Assembly (NCBI GenBank): GCA_900752545.1
Contig: CAADVS010000086.1
Span: forward strand, 9,771 to 73,770
Direction: 5' to 3'
DNA: 64,000 nt
Origin: an uncultured Collinsella sp.
Lineage (GTDB): Bacteria; Actinomycetota; Coriobacteriia; Coriobacteriales; Coriobacteriaceae
In this document: positions 50,486 through 59,031 of the stretch, in pieces
Numbering within the stretch: position 1 is the first letter of the stretch
Layout: the number at the start of each line of letters is the position of its first letter
Program-made: the position numbers and the translations under genes
Notes under the pieces: generated by a model
What the model was told of the DNA's origin: nothing
Database searches by the model: none
What the model saw: the letters and a program-made list of their open reading frames with translations, nothing else

Positions 50486-51928
50486 GTGCTTAATAGATTC
50501 CGCATGCTTGTCGCCTGTGCTTTGACCTTCGTGCTTTGCTGGGTGCCGGGATTTGCGTTTGCTGGGGACGCTGAGGACGGGGCCCAGGTTGCTGCGACCG
50601 CTCATGGGCTTTCCTATGGGATCGAGGGTTTTGAGCGGTTGGCCAAGGGGACCGCTCGTGCCATGGAGAGCCAGCCTGAGGGCTACCGGTTTCCCGTTGA
50701 CGAGGACGTGGACCTTGTGGTGGCGCCTGCTGCCGATCGCGTTGTGGTGTGGATATCGCCCAAGGCGGTCGAGAAGTTTGGATTGGATCTGCAGGACAAC
50801 GAGTGTGTATCGGGTCTCAAGGTCCTCGTCTGTGAGCTCGACAGCGCAAACTGCATGGGAGGTGCGCAGCTGGGGGACGTGGATCTTCCTTGGTATGTCA
50901 CGGCGGAAACAACGTTTGATGCCGGCGGGTATACCTATAGCTTTGACGAGCGCGGTGCGGATGGGGACCGTTATGTGGTGATTGCATCAGCCTCGGGTGA
51001 TGCCAAGGGCGGCGCGCGTTGGCTTGATAGCGCTCACATGGTAGAAGCATCGTCTGTCGTGTTGCGGGATGAGCAGGGGCCCTTGACCTCTCTGGCTTCC
51101 TTTTTGGGCGACATTGACTATCGCCCGTTTTGGGTGTCCATTAAAACGAGCGGTCTTGCCCTGGTGATCGCGTTTGCGCTGGGCCTGTTCGCCGCGTGGA
51201 AGACCATGGGTACCTCGAGTCGCATCAAGGGCCTGCTCGATTCGGTCTTTACGATTCCTATGGTGCTGCCGCCTACGGTGTGCGGCTTTTTGCTGCTTAT
51301 TCTGTTTGGCCGTTCGACCGGGGTGGGCCAGTGGCTCATCGCGCACGGCATCTCGATCGTCTTTACCTGGCCCGCGGCGGTCATTTCGGCCGTCGTTGTG
51401 TCGTTTCCGCTGGTCTACCGCACGGCACTCGGAGCCTTCGAGAGCCTCGACACGCAGATGCTCGATGCGGCACGCACGCTGGGCTGGTCCGAGCGTCGCA
51501 TCTTCACCAAGCTCATGATGCCGCTTGGCTGGCCCTCGATTGCCGCCGGCACGGTGCTCGCCTTCGCGCGTGCCATGGGCGAGTTTGGCTGCACGCTGTT
51601 CTTTGCGGGCAACTACGCCGGCATTACGCAGACCATCCCCATCGCCATCTACTTTGAGTGGATGGGCGGCAACACCTCGGTGGCCCTCTTTTGGGTCGCC
51701 GTTGTGATTGTGTTTAGTTTCCTGGTCATCCTGTTCATCAACATGTACACCGCGCATTCGCAAAAGTATCGCGAGCGGGGCCTTTCGCGTGCGAAACGCA
51801 AGCAGGCCAAAGAACTCGCCGGACAGGGCGATTCGCTCGACCCGGTGGGCGGCGACGCCCTGCGTATCGATCGCGAGGCGCTGGCCGAGCTCATGCGCGA
51901 GGATGCCGCTTCGCAGGGAGGTCGATAG
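50486..51928 (+). CDS. modB: Molybdate ABC transporter permease ModB with an exported N-terminal domain
   Basis: 480 residues, twice the usual 220-240. A signal sequence or first helix (MLVACALTFVLCWVPGFAFA) is followed by about 170 residues of soluble, extracytoplasmic sequence with no motif I know. The ModB permease then starts near residue 210: FWVSIKTSGLALVIAFALG, PMVLPPTVCGFLLL, and the coupling motif DAARTLGWSERRIFTKLMMPL. A charged cytoplasmic tail of about 60 residues ends the protein. The start is GTG 50486 after GGAG. An earlier GTG at 50417 overlaps the modA stop. Confidence 0.88.
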   Translation: MLNRFRMLVACALTFVLCWVPGFAFAGDAEDGAQVAATAHGLSYGIEGFERLAKGTARAMESQPEGYRFPVDEDVDLVVAPAADRVVVWISPKAVEKFGLDLQDNECVSGLKVLVCELDSANCMGGAQLGDVDLPWYVTAETTFDAGGYTYSFDERGADGDRYVVIASASGDAKGGARWLDSAHMVEASSVVLRDEQGPLTSLASFLGDIDYRPFWVSIKTSGLALVIAFALGLFAAWKTMGTSSRIKGLLDSVFTIPMVLPPTVCGFLLLILFGRSTGVGQWLIAHGISIVFTWPAAVISAVVVSFPLVYRTALGAFESLDTQMLDAARTLGWSERRIFTKLMMPLGWPSIAAGTVLAFARAMGEFGCTLFFAGNYAGITQTIPIAIYFEWMGGNTSVALFWVAVVIVFSFLVILFINMYTAHSQKYRERGLSRAKRKQAKELAGQGDSLDPVGGDALRIDREALAELMREDAASQGGR

Positions 51929-51931
51929 GCC

Positions 51932-53002
51932 ATGTCGCTCGTTCTGGATATTAAAAAGCGCTATCCCGGGTTTATGCTCGACATGCAGCTTGAGGCCGGC
52001 GAGGAGCGTGTGGCGCTGCTCGGTGCCTCGGGTTGCGGCAAGAGCTGCACCTTGCGCTGCATTGCCGGTGTGGAGACGCCCGACGAGGGCAAGATCGTCG
52101 TCAACGGCGTGACCTTTTTTGACTCGGCGGCGGGCATCAACCTGTCGCCCCAGGAGCGCAAATGCGCCCTGCTGTTCCAAAACTATCAGCTGTTTCCCAA
52201 CATGACGGTGGCCGATAACGTATGTGCCGGCGTAAAGGACGCGGGCGACGCCGCGGCGCGTAAAAAACTTGCCGAGCGCTACCTGGGCATCTTTGGCCTA
52301 GCCGATTTTGCCGACCGCTATCCCGCGCGCCTCTCGGGCGGTCAGCAGCAACGTGTGGCGCTTGCCCGTATGGTGGCGGCTCACCCGGGCATCTTTATGT
52401 TCGACGAGCCCATGAGCGCACTCGATTCCTATCTTAAGAGCGCCCTCGAACAGAACATGCTCGACCTGTTCGATGTATGCAACCGCACCGTGCTCTATGT
52501 GAGCCACGACATCGACGAAGCGTGCCGCCTGTGCCAGCGCATCTGCGTGATGCACGACGGGCATGTTGAGGAGATCGGCTCCGTCGAGGACGTGGTCCGC
52601 CGTCCGCAGACGCTGGCGGCGCTGCGCCTGACGGGCTGCAAGAACACAAGCCGGGCGCGCAAGATCGGCGACGAAGAAGTTGAGGCGCTCGATTGGGGCA
52701 TGACCTTTAACGTGGGTCGCGAGGTTCCCGATAATGTGGCGTACCTGGGCATTCGCGCGAGCTACTTCCATGTGGACAACCGTGCCGAGCGGGGTCGCAA
52801 CAGCTACGACCTGCACGTGGCGCGCGTGAGCGATTCGCGTTTTGAGCGCCTGGTGCTGTTGGATGCGCCGCGGGCCGATGCGCCAACGCGTCTGCAGTGG
52901 AAGGTCAACAAATTGAGCGTACCAGCGGATGGGTTACCGCAAGAAGGCGAGACCCTGCGTATGCATTTTGATGCCAGCAGGATCCATCTGGTTTGTCGGT
53001 AG
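51932..53002 (+). CDS. modC: Molybdate ABC transporter ATP-binding protein ModC
   Basis: 356 residues. Walker A is LLGASGCGKSC, the Q-loop is LFQNYQLFPNMTV, the signature [14 protein letters not shown], Walker B IFMFDEPMSALD, and the switch His VSHDIDEACRL. The last 110 residues form a C-terminal domain (VAYLGIRASYFHV) in place of the usual Mop/TOBE molybdate sensor. I cannot confirm its sequence as a standard Mop domain. It starts three bases after modB. Confidence 0.92.
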   Translation: MSLVLDIKKRYPGFMLDMQLEAGEERVALLGASGCGKSCTLRCIAGVETPDEGKIVVNGVTFFDSAAGINLSPQERKCALLFQNYQLFPNMTVADNVCAGVKDAGDAAARKKLAERYLGIFGLADFADRYPARLSGGQQQRVALARMVAAHPGIFMFDEPMSALDSYLKSALEQNMLDLFDVCNRTVLYVSHDIDEACRLCQRICVMHDGHVEEIGSVEDVVRRPQTLAALRLTGCKNTSRARKIGDEEVEALDWGMTFNVGREVPDNVAYLGIRASYFHVDNRAERGRNSYDLHVARVSDSRFERLVLLDAPRADAPTRLQWKVNKLSVPADGLPQEGETLRMHFDASRIHLVCR

Positions 53003-53013
53003 CGCCGGGTAAT

Positions 53014-53048
53014 GCCGTCGGGGATATAAGTCTCGGCGGCTTTGTCTT
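53014..53048 (+). terminator. Terminator after modC
   Basis: GCCGTCGGGG / CTCGGCGGC stem with G-U pairs, followed by TTTGTCTT, 12 bases after the modC stop. Confidence 0.7.
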
Positions 53049-53135
53049 GCCGTTCGCCTAATGGGGAATGACAAACTCTTATCAACACAGATTATTATTT
53101 ATTAAACGGCGGCACACGACGCTGTCGTACGAATG

Positions 53136-53203
53136 TCAACGGTGTTCGCATGGTCGACGACCGTTGATATAGTTGACCTTAACTTGTAAAGGAGGGTGCG
53201 CAT
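53136..53203 (+). promoter_or_regulatory. Dyad upstream of the dehydratase operon leader
   Basis: TCAACGGT (53136-53143) and ACCGTTGA (53160-53167) form a perfect eight-base dyad. It overlaps TTGATA at 53164, a possible -35. It could be an operator for the operon that starts downstream. No consensus -10 is evident. Confidence 0.4.
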
Positions 53204-53272
53204 ATGCCGCAGACGACATACATTCGCCGCGTTGCCGCGCGCGCCCTGTATATGGCTCGGAGTCGCATATGA
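53204..53272 (+). CDS. Putative 22-codon leader peptide
   Basis: ATG 53204 has a near-perfect ribosome site (AAAGGAGGG). The 22 residues include five arginines and end YMARSRI. The stop overlaps the start of a second small frame (ATGA). It lies 160 bases before the first dehydratase-like gene, so it may be a regulatory upstream frame. I recognise no family. Confidence 0.5.
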   Translation: MPQTTYIRRVAARALYMARSRI

Positions 53273-53439
53273 GCAGGTATGTTCACGGCTCCGGGAGAGA
53301 CGACGCACAACTAAATAATCGACCGCAAAGCAGGTTCCCCAAAATTCCGGGTTTAGGCACGGCTGGGTTTTCGCCGCCCACCGTGCAGCAATACCGTAGT
53401 TATCCGTATTTGGTTCGAGAGGGGAACCGTCATGGCTGA
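53269..53439 (+). CDS. Putative 56-codon upstream frame overlapping the next gene
   Basis: It begins ATGAGC at 53269, overlapping the stop of the 22-codon frame, and ends TGA at 53439, eight bases into the next gene (start 53432). It crosses a region where GGTTCCCC (53333-53340) can pair with GGGGAACC (53421-53428), which would hide the ribosome site of the dehydratase-like gene. Translation through it would open that pairing. Its sequence resembles no known family and it may exist only for coupling. Confidence 0.4.
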   Translation: MSRYVHGSGRDDAQLNNRPQSRFPKIPGLGTAGFSPPTVQQYRSYPYLVREGNRHG

Positions 53440-54715
53440 AGAATTCGATTTCCATCCGATGTGGGAGAGCCTCGGCATGAATCTTGCCGATCACGACATG
53501 CTGCTGGGCGCTGTGGGCCAGATGTACGGCGATATGTTCCTGACGCAGAACAATCGCCCCAAGTCCACGTCCTACCTGGATTTTGTCGCCACCAACATCC
53601 ACAGCGGCCGTATTAAGGAGATGCTCGACAAGAAGGAGGCCGGCGAGGCCACCAAGATCGTCGGTTCGTTCTGTGTGTACGTGCCCGAGGAGATCGTGCT
53701 TGCCTGCGATGGCATCCCCGTTGGCCTGTGCTCGGGTGCCGACTGGGCGACCGACAAGGTCGAGGAGCATCTGCCGCGCAACACCTGCCCGCTCATCAAG
53801 AGCTTTGCCGGCTTTAAGCTGGGCGAGGTCTGCCCCTACATTGAGTCGAGTGATCTGGTGGTGGGCGAGAACACCTGCGATGGCAAGAAGAAGGCCTACG
53901 AGTTCTTTGCCACGCAAAAGAACATGTACGTCATGGATATCCCCAACGTGCACGACGAGTCGACGCTCGTGACCTGGAAGGCCGAGGTTAAAAAGCTTGC
54001 CGCCAAGATCGAGGAAGAGTGCGGCGTCAAGATTACGCCCGAGCGCCTGAAGGCTGCCATCCACGCCGTCAACGAGAAGCGTCGCGCCCTGCAGCGCCTC
54101 GCTGCCACGCGCGCTGCCGATCCGGCGCCCATCAGCGGTCTCGACAGCCTGCTGACCGTTCAGGCCGCCTTTATGGACGACACGCCGCGTCTGACCGGAG
54201 CCATCAACGAGATGGCCGCCGAGTGCGAGCAGCGCGTTGAGGCCGGCGAGGGCGTGGCGCCCAAGGGGACCAAGCGCATCCTGTACACCGGCACGCCCAT
54301 GGCCGTGCCCAACTGGAAGCTGTTCAACCTCATCGAGAAGGCCGGCGGCGTTGTGGTAGGCGAGGAGTCCTGCACGGGCTCGCGCTACTACAAGGACCTG
54401 GTCGACGAGTCCGGTGAGACGGTCGACGAGATGCTCGACGCCATCGCCGAGCGCTACTTTAAGATTAACTGCGCCGTCTTTACGCCCAACGATCAGCGTA
54501 TGAAGGACATTGTCCAGATGGCCAAGGACTTGCATGCCGACGGCATCGTCGACGTGGCCCTGCAGTTCTGCACGCTCTACGAGATGGAGTCGTTTGCCGT
54601 GGAGAAGGCTGCCGAGGAGGCCGGCATTCCGTTTATGCACATCACGACCGACTACGCCGGCGAGGATGCAGGCCAACTGCAAACCAGGATTGAGGCTTTC
54701 TTGGAAACCATTTAG
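53432..54715 (+). CDS. 2-hydroxyacyl-CoA dehydratase/double-cubane family protein, copy 1
   Basis: 427 residues of the HgdB/BcrC/YjiM family. Such proteins are oxygen-sensitive Fe-S proteins reduced by an ATP-dependent activator. They include 2-hydroxyacyl-CoA dehydratase subunits and the double-cubane [8Fe-9S] proteins. Conserved cysteines are in [44 protein letters not shown], and [19 protein letters not shown] and the single-gene architecture favour the YjiM-like group. Substrate unknown. Upstream is a leader with small frames; the paralogue follows after 154 bases. Confidence 0.88.
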   Translation: MAEEFDFHPMWESLGMNLADHDMLLGAVGQMYGDMFLTQNNRPKSTSYLDFVATNIHSGRIKEMLDKKEAGEATKIVGSFCVYVPEEIVLACDGIPVGLCSGADWATDKVEEHLPRNTCPLIKSFAGFKLGEVCPYIESSDLVVGENTCDGKKKAYEFFATQKNMYVMDIPNVHDESTLVTWKAEVKKLAAKIEEECGVKITPERLKAAIHAVNEKRRALQRLAATRAADPAPISGLDSLLTVQAAFMDDTPRLTGAINEMAAECEQRVEAGEGVAPKGTKRILYTGTPMAVPNWKLFNLIEKAGGVVVGEESCTGSRYYKDLVDESGETVDEMLDAIAERYFKINCAVFTPNDQRMKDIVQMAKDLHADGIVDVALQFCTLYEMESFAVEKAAEEAGIPFMHITTDYAGEDAGQLQTRIEAFLETI

Positions 54716-54729
54716 GGGTATCCGTCCCG

Positions 54730-54832
54730 GCGGCTTCCCCAGGCACCCGATCTTGCCGTTCAAACCATCGTTTGCGTACCAAAGTACGCGGCGCTTCTCT
54801 TTCACGGCAACCTCGGGCACCTGGGAAAGCCG
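54730..54832. repeat. Palindrome family B, copy 1
   Basis: Arms 54730-54758 and 54804-54832 match over 29 bases with five mismatches. The centre has a perfect hairpin GCGTAC CAAA GTACGC (54774-54789). It lies 15 bases after the first dehydratase-like gene and before the second. Its centre is nearly identical to the copy at 56031. Confidence 0.88.
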
Positions 54833-54869
54833 TTTCCTTGGTTGGTCAAAAGGTTTGTTAAGGAGTTAT

Positions 54870-56033
54870 ATGTCGGAAAATATGGAGCAGCCGTTGCCAT
54901 CCACGTTTGAGGAGTTCAACGAGCAGCGCAAGGCGGCGTTTATTCGTGTCAAGGATTACAAGCAGGCGGGCAATCGTCTGGTCGGCTTTTTGTGCAGCTA
55001 TACGCCGCTCGAGATTATCGATGCCGCGGGCGCCTCGAGCGTGGCCCTTTGCGGTACGTCCGATGAGGTGATTCCCGAGGCCGAGAAGGTGCTGCCGGCA
55101 AACCTCTGCCCGCTCATCAAGTCGACCTACGGCTTTGCCTACTCGCAAAAGTGCCCGTTTACGTACTTTAGCGACATGATCATCGGCGAGACCACCTGCG
55201 ACGGCAAGAAGAAGATGTACGAACTGCTCAACGAGCTCAAGCGCACGCACATTCTGCATCTTCCGCAGGGTCGCGATCGCGCCTACGAGCGCGAGGGCTG
55301 GTACGAGGAGTGCCGTCTGCTCAAGGAGGAGCTCGAGGGCTTCTACGGCATCACGATTACCGATGACGATCTGCGCGCCGCCGTACGCCGTCGCAACCGT
55401 TTGCGTGCGGCCCAGCTCGAGATGTTTGCGCTGCAGGCCAACCAGCCGGCGGCCATGAGCGGCGTCGATCTGATGAGCACCATGTTTGCCGGTACGTTCA
55501 GCTTTGATATCGAGGCTTATACGCAGCAGCTGGAGCAAAAGGTCGTCAAGCTGCGCGAGGCCTACGACGCGGGCGAGCGCCCGGTTGCGGCGGATGCCAA
55601 GCGCATTCTGATCACCGGTTGCCCGGTGGGCGGCGTGATCAACAAGATCGGTCGCACCATCGAGTCCAACGGCGGCGTGGTCGTGTGCATGGACGACTGC
55701 TCGGGCGAGCGTACGGCGGCCATGATGATCGATCCGGAGGCTCCCGACATCCTGCGCGCCATCGCCGACCGTTATCTGGATATCAACTGCTCGGTCATGA
55801 CGCCCAACGACGGTCGTATGGAAAACACGCTGGCCATGTGCGAGAAGTATCATGTCGATGGCGTGGTAGAGAGCGTGCTACAGGCGTGCCACACCTTTAA
55901 CGTGGAGAGCGCGTGCATGCAGGAGGCCGTCGAGGGTGCGGGTATTCCGTATATGAAGATCGAGACCGACTACAGCAACGGTGACATGGGCCAGATCGAG
56001 ACCCGCATCGCCGCCTTCATCGAAACCCTCTAG
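54870..56033 (+). CDS. 2-hydroxyacyl-CoA dehydratase/double-cubane family protein, copy 2
   Basis: 387 residues, clearly homologous to the previous gene. Shared landmarks: [59 protein letters not shown] and [11 protein letters not shown]. It is about 40 residues shorter, mainly at the N-terminus. The start is ATG 54870 after AAGGAG; the frame is open upstream into the palindrome but without a start. Two paralogues with one activator suggest either a heterodimer, as in dehydratases, or two separate double-cubane homodimers. Sequence cannot settle which. Confidence 0.87.
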   Translation: MSENMEQPLPSTFEEFNEQRKAAFIRVKDYKQAGNRLVGFLCSYTPLEIIDAAGASSVALCGTSDEVIPEAEKVLPANLCPLIKSTYGFAYSQKCPFTYFSDMIIGETTCDGKKKMYELLNELKRTHILHLPQGRDRAYEREGWYEECRLLKEELEGFYGITITDDDLRAAVRRRNRLRAAQLEMFALQANQPAAMSGVDLMSTMFAGTFSFDIEAYTQQLEQKVVKLREAYDAGERPVAADAKRILITGCPVGGVINKIGRTIESNGGVVVCMDDCSGERTAAMMIDPEAPDILRAIADRYLDINCSVMTPNDGRMENTLAMCEKYHVDGVVESVLQACHTFNVESACMQEAVEGAGIPYMKIETDYSNGDMGQIETRIAAFIETL

Positions 56034-56134
56034 CTTCCTCAGGCGCCGGATCTTGCTCCTCAAACCGTCGCTTGCGTACCCAAAGTACGCTGCGTTCCTC
56101 TTTCGGGGCAATCTCCGGCACCTGAGAAACCTAG
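56031..56134. repeat. Palindrome family B, copy 2
   Basis: Arms starting CTTCCTCAGGCGCCGGATCT and ending CCGGCACCTGAG pair with a few mismatches. The centre is CTTGCGTACCCAAAGTACGC, as in copy 1. It begins at the stop codon of the second dehydratase-like gene and precedes the activator gene. Confidence 0.85.
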
Positions 56135-56188
56135 AGCTAAGGCGCCTGAACGCGCCGCTACCTTTGACGTTTAGATTGGGAGAGAGCC

Positions 56189-56953
56189 ATGATAGGGATC
56201 GGGATCGATATCGGGTCTACGGCGGCTAAGGCTGCTGTGGTCGACGGGGAGGGTTCGGTGGCGTGGACGTGCGTGCAGCCAACCGGGTTCTCCTCGGTCG
56301 ATGCGGCCGAGCGGCTGCGCGAGGCACTGGCAGCGGCCGGCTATGACGTGGCTGCCGACGACGTGCGCGTGGTCGCGACCGGCTACGGCCGTGTCGCGGT
56401 GCCCTATGCGCACAAGGTCGTGACCGAGATTACCTGCCACGGCACCGGTGCCGTGCGCCTGTTTGGCGATCACGGCACGGTGATTGACGTGGGCGGCCAG
56501 GACACCAAGGTCATCCAGCTTAAAGGCGGCCGCGTGGCCAAATTTGCCATGAACGACAAGTGCGCTGCCGGCACGGGGCGCTTTTTGGAGATCATGGCCG
56601 ACCGCCTGGGCATTTCCCAGCAGCAGATGGCAGACCTCGTCCGCACCGGCGAGCCTACCAAGATTTCCAGCATGTGCACCGTGTTTGCCGAAAGCGAGGT
56701 TATCAGCCTGATCGGTCGTGGCGAGCCGCGCGAGAACATTGCGCGTGGCGTGATCGACAGCGTGGTCTCGCGCGTGGCGACCATGGCCGGGCAGGCCGCG
56801 GGCGCCCCGTACTACCTGACCGGTGGCCTGTGCGAGAACGCCTTCGTGGTGGAGCGGTTGGGCGAGCTACTGGGGTCGCCGGTGACCACCTCGCCCCAGG
56901 CCCGCTTTGCCGGTGCCATCGGCGCGGCGATTCGCGCACAGGCACTAGGGTGA
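56189..56953 (+). CDS. ATP-dependent activator of dehydratase/double-cubane proteins
   Basis: BadF/BadG/BcrA/BcrD ATPase family (HgdC, YjiL). A homodimer holding one [4Fe-4S] cluster injects low-potential electrons into its partner using ATP. 254 residues of ASKHA fold: GIGIDIGSTAAKAAVVDG (phosphate 1), VIDVGGQDTKVIQ (phosphate 2), and the cluster cysteines in NDKCAAGTGRFLE and SSMCTVFAESEV. GTGGLCENAF and a final alpha/beta segment complete it. It directly follows the two presumed partner genes. GGGAGAG precedes the ATG. Confidence 0.93.
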   Translation: MIGIGIDIGSTAAKAAVVDGEGSVAWTCVQPTGFSSVDAAERLREALAAAGYDVAADDVRVVATGYGRVAVPYAHKVVTEITCHGTGAVRLFGDHGTVIDVGGQDTKVIQLKGGRVAKFAMNDKCAAGTGRFLEIMADRLGISQQQMADLVRTGEPTKISSMCTVFAESEVISLIGRGEPRENIARGVIDSVVSRVATMAGQAAGAPYYLTGGLCENAFVVERLGELLGSPVTTSPQARFAGAIGAAIRAQALG

Positions 56954-57022
56954 TGTATCGGCCGTGGAAGCGCGTTCATGCGTATACTGGGAAGCATTGT
57001 TTGTGTTTGAGGGGAGGTATCG

Positions 57023-58072
57023 ATGACAGGCGATCAGATGAGGCTTACGTCTATGACGGCTGCGAGTGGTTGAGCCGCTAAGTTGGCTCCTGGAGCCCTC
57101 GCCCAGGTCCTGGGCGACTTACCTAATGTGCATAACGACAACCTGCTCGTGGGGTTCGATACCTCCGACGATGCGAGCGTCTTTCGCGTGGACGATAATT
57201 TGGGCCTCGTGCAGTCCATCGACTTCTTCCCGCCGATGGTCGACGATCCCTATCTGTTTGGCCAGATCGCCGCGGCCAACTCGCTGTCGGACATCTACGC
57301 CATGGGCGGGCGGCCGAGCCATGCCATGAACTTGCTGTGCATCCCGAGCTGCCTGGGCGTCGAGGTCGCCGGCATGATTTTGGCAGGCGGTGCCGACAAG
57401 TGCGTCGAGGCCGGTTGCTCTATCGCGGGCGGCCACACCATCAACGACGACGAGCCCAAGTACGGCCTGTCCGTGAGCGGTTTTGTGTCACTCGACCGCA
57501 TGCTCGCCAACAGTGGCGCACGCGTGGGCGATGTTCTGCTGCTGACCAAGGCGATCGGTTCGGGCATCATCACCACGGCCATTAAGGGCGAGCTCATCGA
57601 GCAGGACGAGGCCGCAGCCATGTTTGACTCGATGAGCACCCTCAACGAGGCGCCGATTCGTCTGGCCGAGGGACTTGAGCTTCACGGCTGCACCGATGTC
57701 ACGGGCTATGGCCTGATCGGGCACGCGTGCGAGATGGCCGAGGGCTCGGGCGTGCAGGTTGAGCTTGCGTCGGGGGCGGTGCCGCTCTTTGACCAGGTAC
57801 TCGACATGGCGCGTCTGGGCATTATCCCCGCGGGCTCCTACCGCAACCAGGACTTCTTTGGCCCGCGCGTGGCTGCCGACGAGGACCTGGAGCCGGGCAT
57901 GTTGGATGCGCTGTACGATCCGCAGACCTCGGGCGGCTTGCTCATCGCGGCGCCTGCTGCCGATGTGGATGAGCTTGCGCGTCGTTTGCATGCCGAGGGG
58001 CGCGTTGCCGCCGTTGTCGGGCGCGTGTGCGAGGCGGAGCCGGGCGGTCCTGCCGTTCGCGTTGTTCGCTAG
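57023..58072 (+). CDS. selD: Selenide, water dikinase SelD containing selenocysteine (in-frame UGA)
   Basis: Makes selenophosphate from selenide and ATP. 349 residues if TGA 57071-57073 is read as selenocysteine. The frame from ATG 57023 (after GGGGAGGT) gives LTSMTAASGU, then AAKLAPGALAQVL, placing U at the position of the catalytic Cys/Sec in SelD, followed by the conserved lysine. Downstream are VGFDTSDDASVF, GQIAAANSLSDIYAMGG (AIR synthase core), and GGHTINDDEPKYGL. A start at TTG 57083 would lose the active site. A SECIS-like hairpin follows the TGA. Confidence 0.92.
57099..57117 (+). promoter_or_regulatory. SECIS-like hairpin in selD
   Basis: TCGCCCA / TGGGCGA seven-pair stem with loop GGTCC. 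The loop begins 33 bases after the TGA codon, within the 16-37 range given for bacterial SECIS elements. It starts with G and resembles the GGUCU loop of E. coli fdhF. A second small hairpin GGCTC CTG GAGCC (57085-57097) lies between. Confidence 0.7.
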
Positions 58073-58133
58073 CCCGCACGTTTATGTAACTGTTTACCGT
58101 TCTCTAGAACGGTTCTTTCGAAAGGATTTTGCT

Positions 58134-58760
58134 ATGTCTACCAAAATTGAAGTCAATGCCATGGGCGATGCCTGCCCGCTGCCCGTCGTCAAGACGCTTA
58201 AGGCACTCAAACAGCTCGATGGCGAGGGTGCCGTGGTGACCTCGGTCGATAACGAGACCGCCGTCAAGAACATCTCCAAGATGGCGCAGGAGAAGGGCTG
58301 CACGGCCTCGGTCGAGAAGATCTCGGACGTCGAGTGGCACGTGACTGTCGTGACCGCCGGTGCCGTGGCCGTTGCGGACCCCGAGCAGGACGGTGCCGCT
58401 TTCTGCGACGCCAGCGCCGGCAATGGTAAACTCGTCATTTCCGTCTACACCGATTGCATGGGCCGCGGCGACGACGAGCTGGGCCACAAGCTCATGAAGG
58501 CCTTTATCTTTGCCGTGACGCAGCAGGAGGAGCTGCCCGCGACCATGCTGTTCTACAACGGCGGCGCCAAGCTCACCGTCGAGGGTTCGCCGGTGCTCGA
58601 TGACCTGAAGGGGCTGGCGGAGCAGGGTGTCGAGATTCTCACCTGCGGTACCTGCCTGGACCACTTTGGCATTAAGGACCAGCTTGCGGTGGGCGAGGTC
58701 ACCAACATGTACGTGATCGTGGAGAAGATGGAGCAGGCCGTGCGCGTCGTGCGCCCGTAG
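58134..58760 (+). CDS. yedF: YedF family selenium metabolism protein
   Basis: Two-domain protein of the YedF/TIGR03527 type. Residues 1-75 form a TusA/SirA-like sulfurtransferase domain with the CPxP-type motif GDACPLPVVKTLKAL. Residues about 100-208 are DsrE-like (ISVYTDCMGRGDDELGHKLM, LTCGTCLDHFGIKDQLAVGEVTNMY). It is linked by gene neighbourhood to selenium use; a sulfur/selenium carrier role is inferred. 208 residues. It lies 61 bases after selD. AAAGGA precedes the ATG. Confidence 0.9.
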   Translation: MSTKIEVNAMGDACPLPVVKTLKALKQLDGEGAVVTSVDNETAVKNISKMAQEKGCTASVEKISDVEWHVTVVTAGAVAVADPEQDGAAFCDASAGNGKLVISVYTDCMGRGDDELGHKLMKAFIFAVTQQEELPATMLFYNGGAKLTVEGSPVLDDLKGLAEQGVEILTCGTCLDHFGIKDQLAVGEVTNMYVIVEKMEQAVRVVRP

Positions 58761-58779
58761 CGTATTGGTTGGAGTTGCC

Positions 58780-59031
58780 ATGAGGGAGAAGCGCCCGGCG
58801 CTTGTCATCACGTTTCCCACCACGGCGGCCGCCATGGGCTGCGAGTCCCTGTGCATCGAGCGCGGCCTTCCCGGGCGAACGATTCCCGTGCCCGGGGAGG
58901 TCGCTGCCGGCTGCGGTCTGGCGTGGAAGGCGTTGCCTGCCGATGAGGAGCTGCTGCGCAGCGAGCTTGCCGCGGCGGGCGTTCCCACCGAGGGCTATAC
59001 CGTGATTGATATGTGGGAGGTCGTGCGATGA
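58780..59031 (+). CDS. DUF3343 small Se/S carrier-like protein
   Basis: 83 residues. The family consists of small proteins with the pattern VITFPTTAAAMGCESLCIER...PGEVAAGCGLAWK, containing three cysteines. Such proteins are found beside YedF and cysteine desulfurases in selenium loci and are presumed carriers. The start at 58780 follows GGAG. Its stop overlaps the next gene's start (ATGA). Confidence 0.87.
   Translation: MREKRPALVITFPTTAAAMGCESLCIERGLPGRTIPVPGEVAAGCGLAWKALPADEELLRSELAAAGVPTEGYTVIDMWEVVR

Noticed and set aside
54510..54869. Upstream in-frame extension of the second dehydratase-like gene
   Set aside because: It is out of frame with the first gene, crosses a palindrome and lacks a ribosome site. 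ATG 54870 has AAGGAG.
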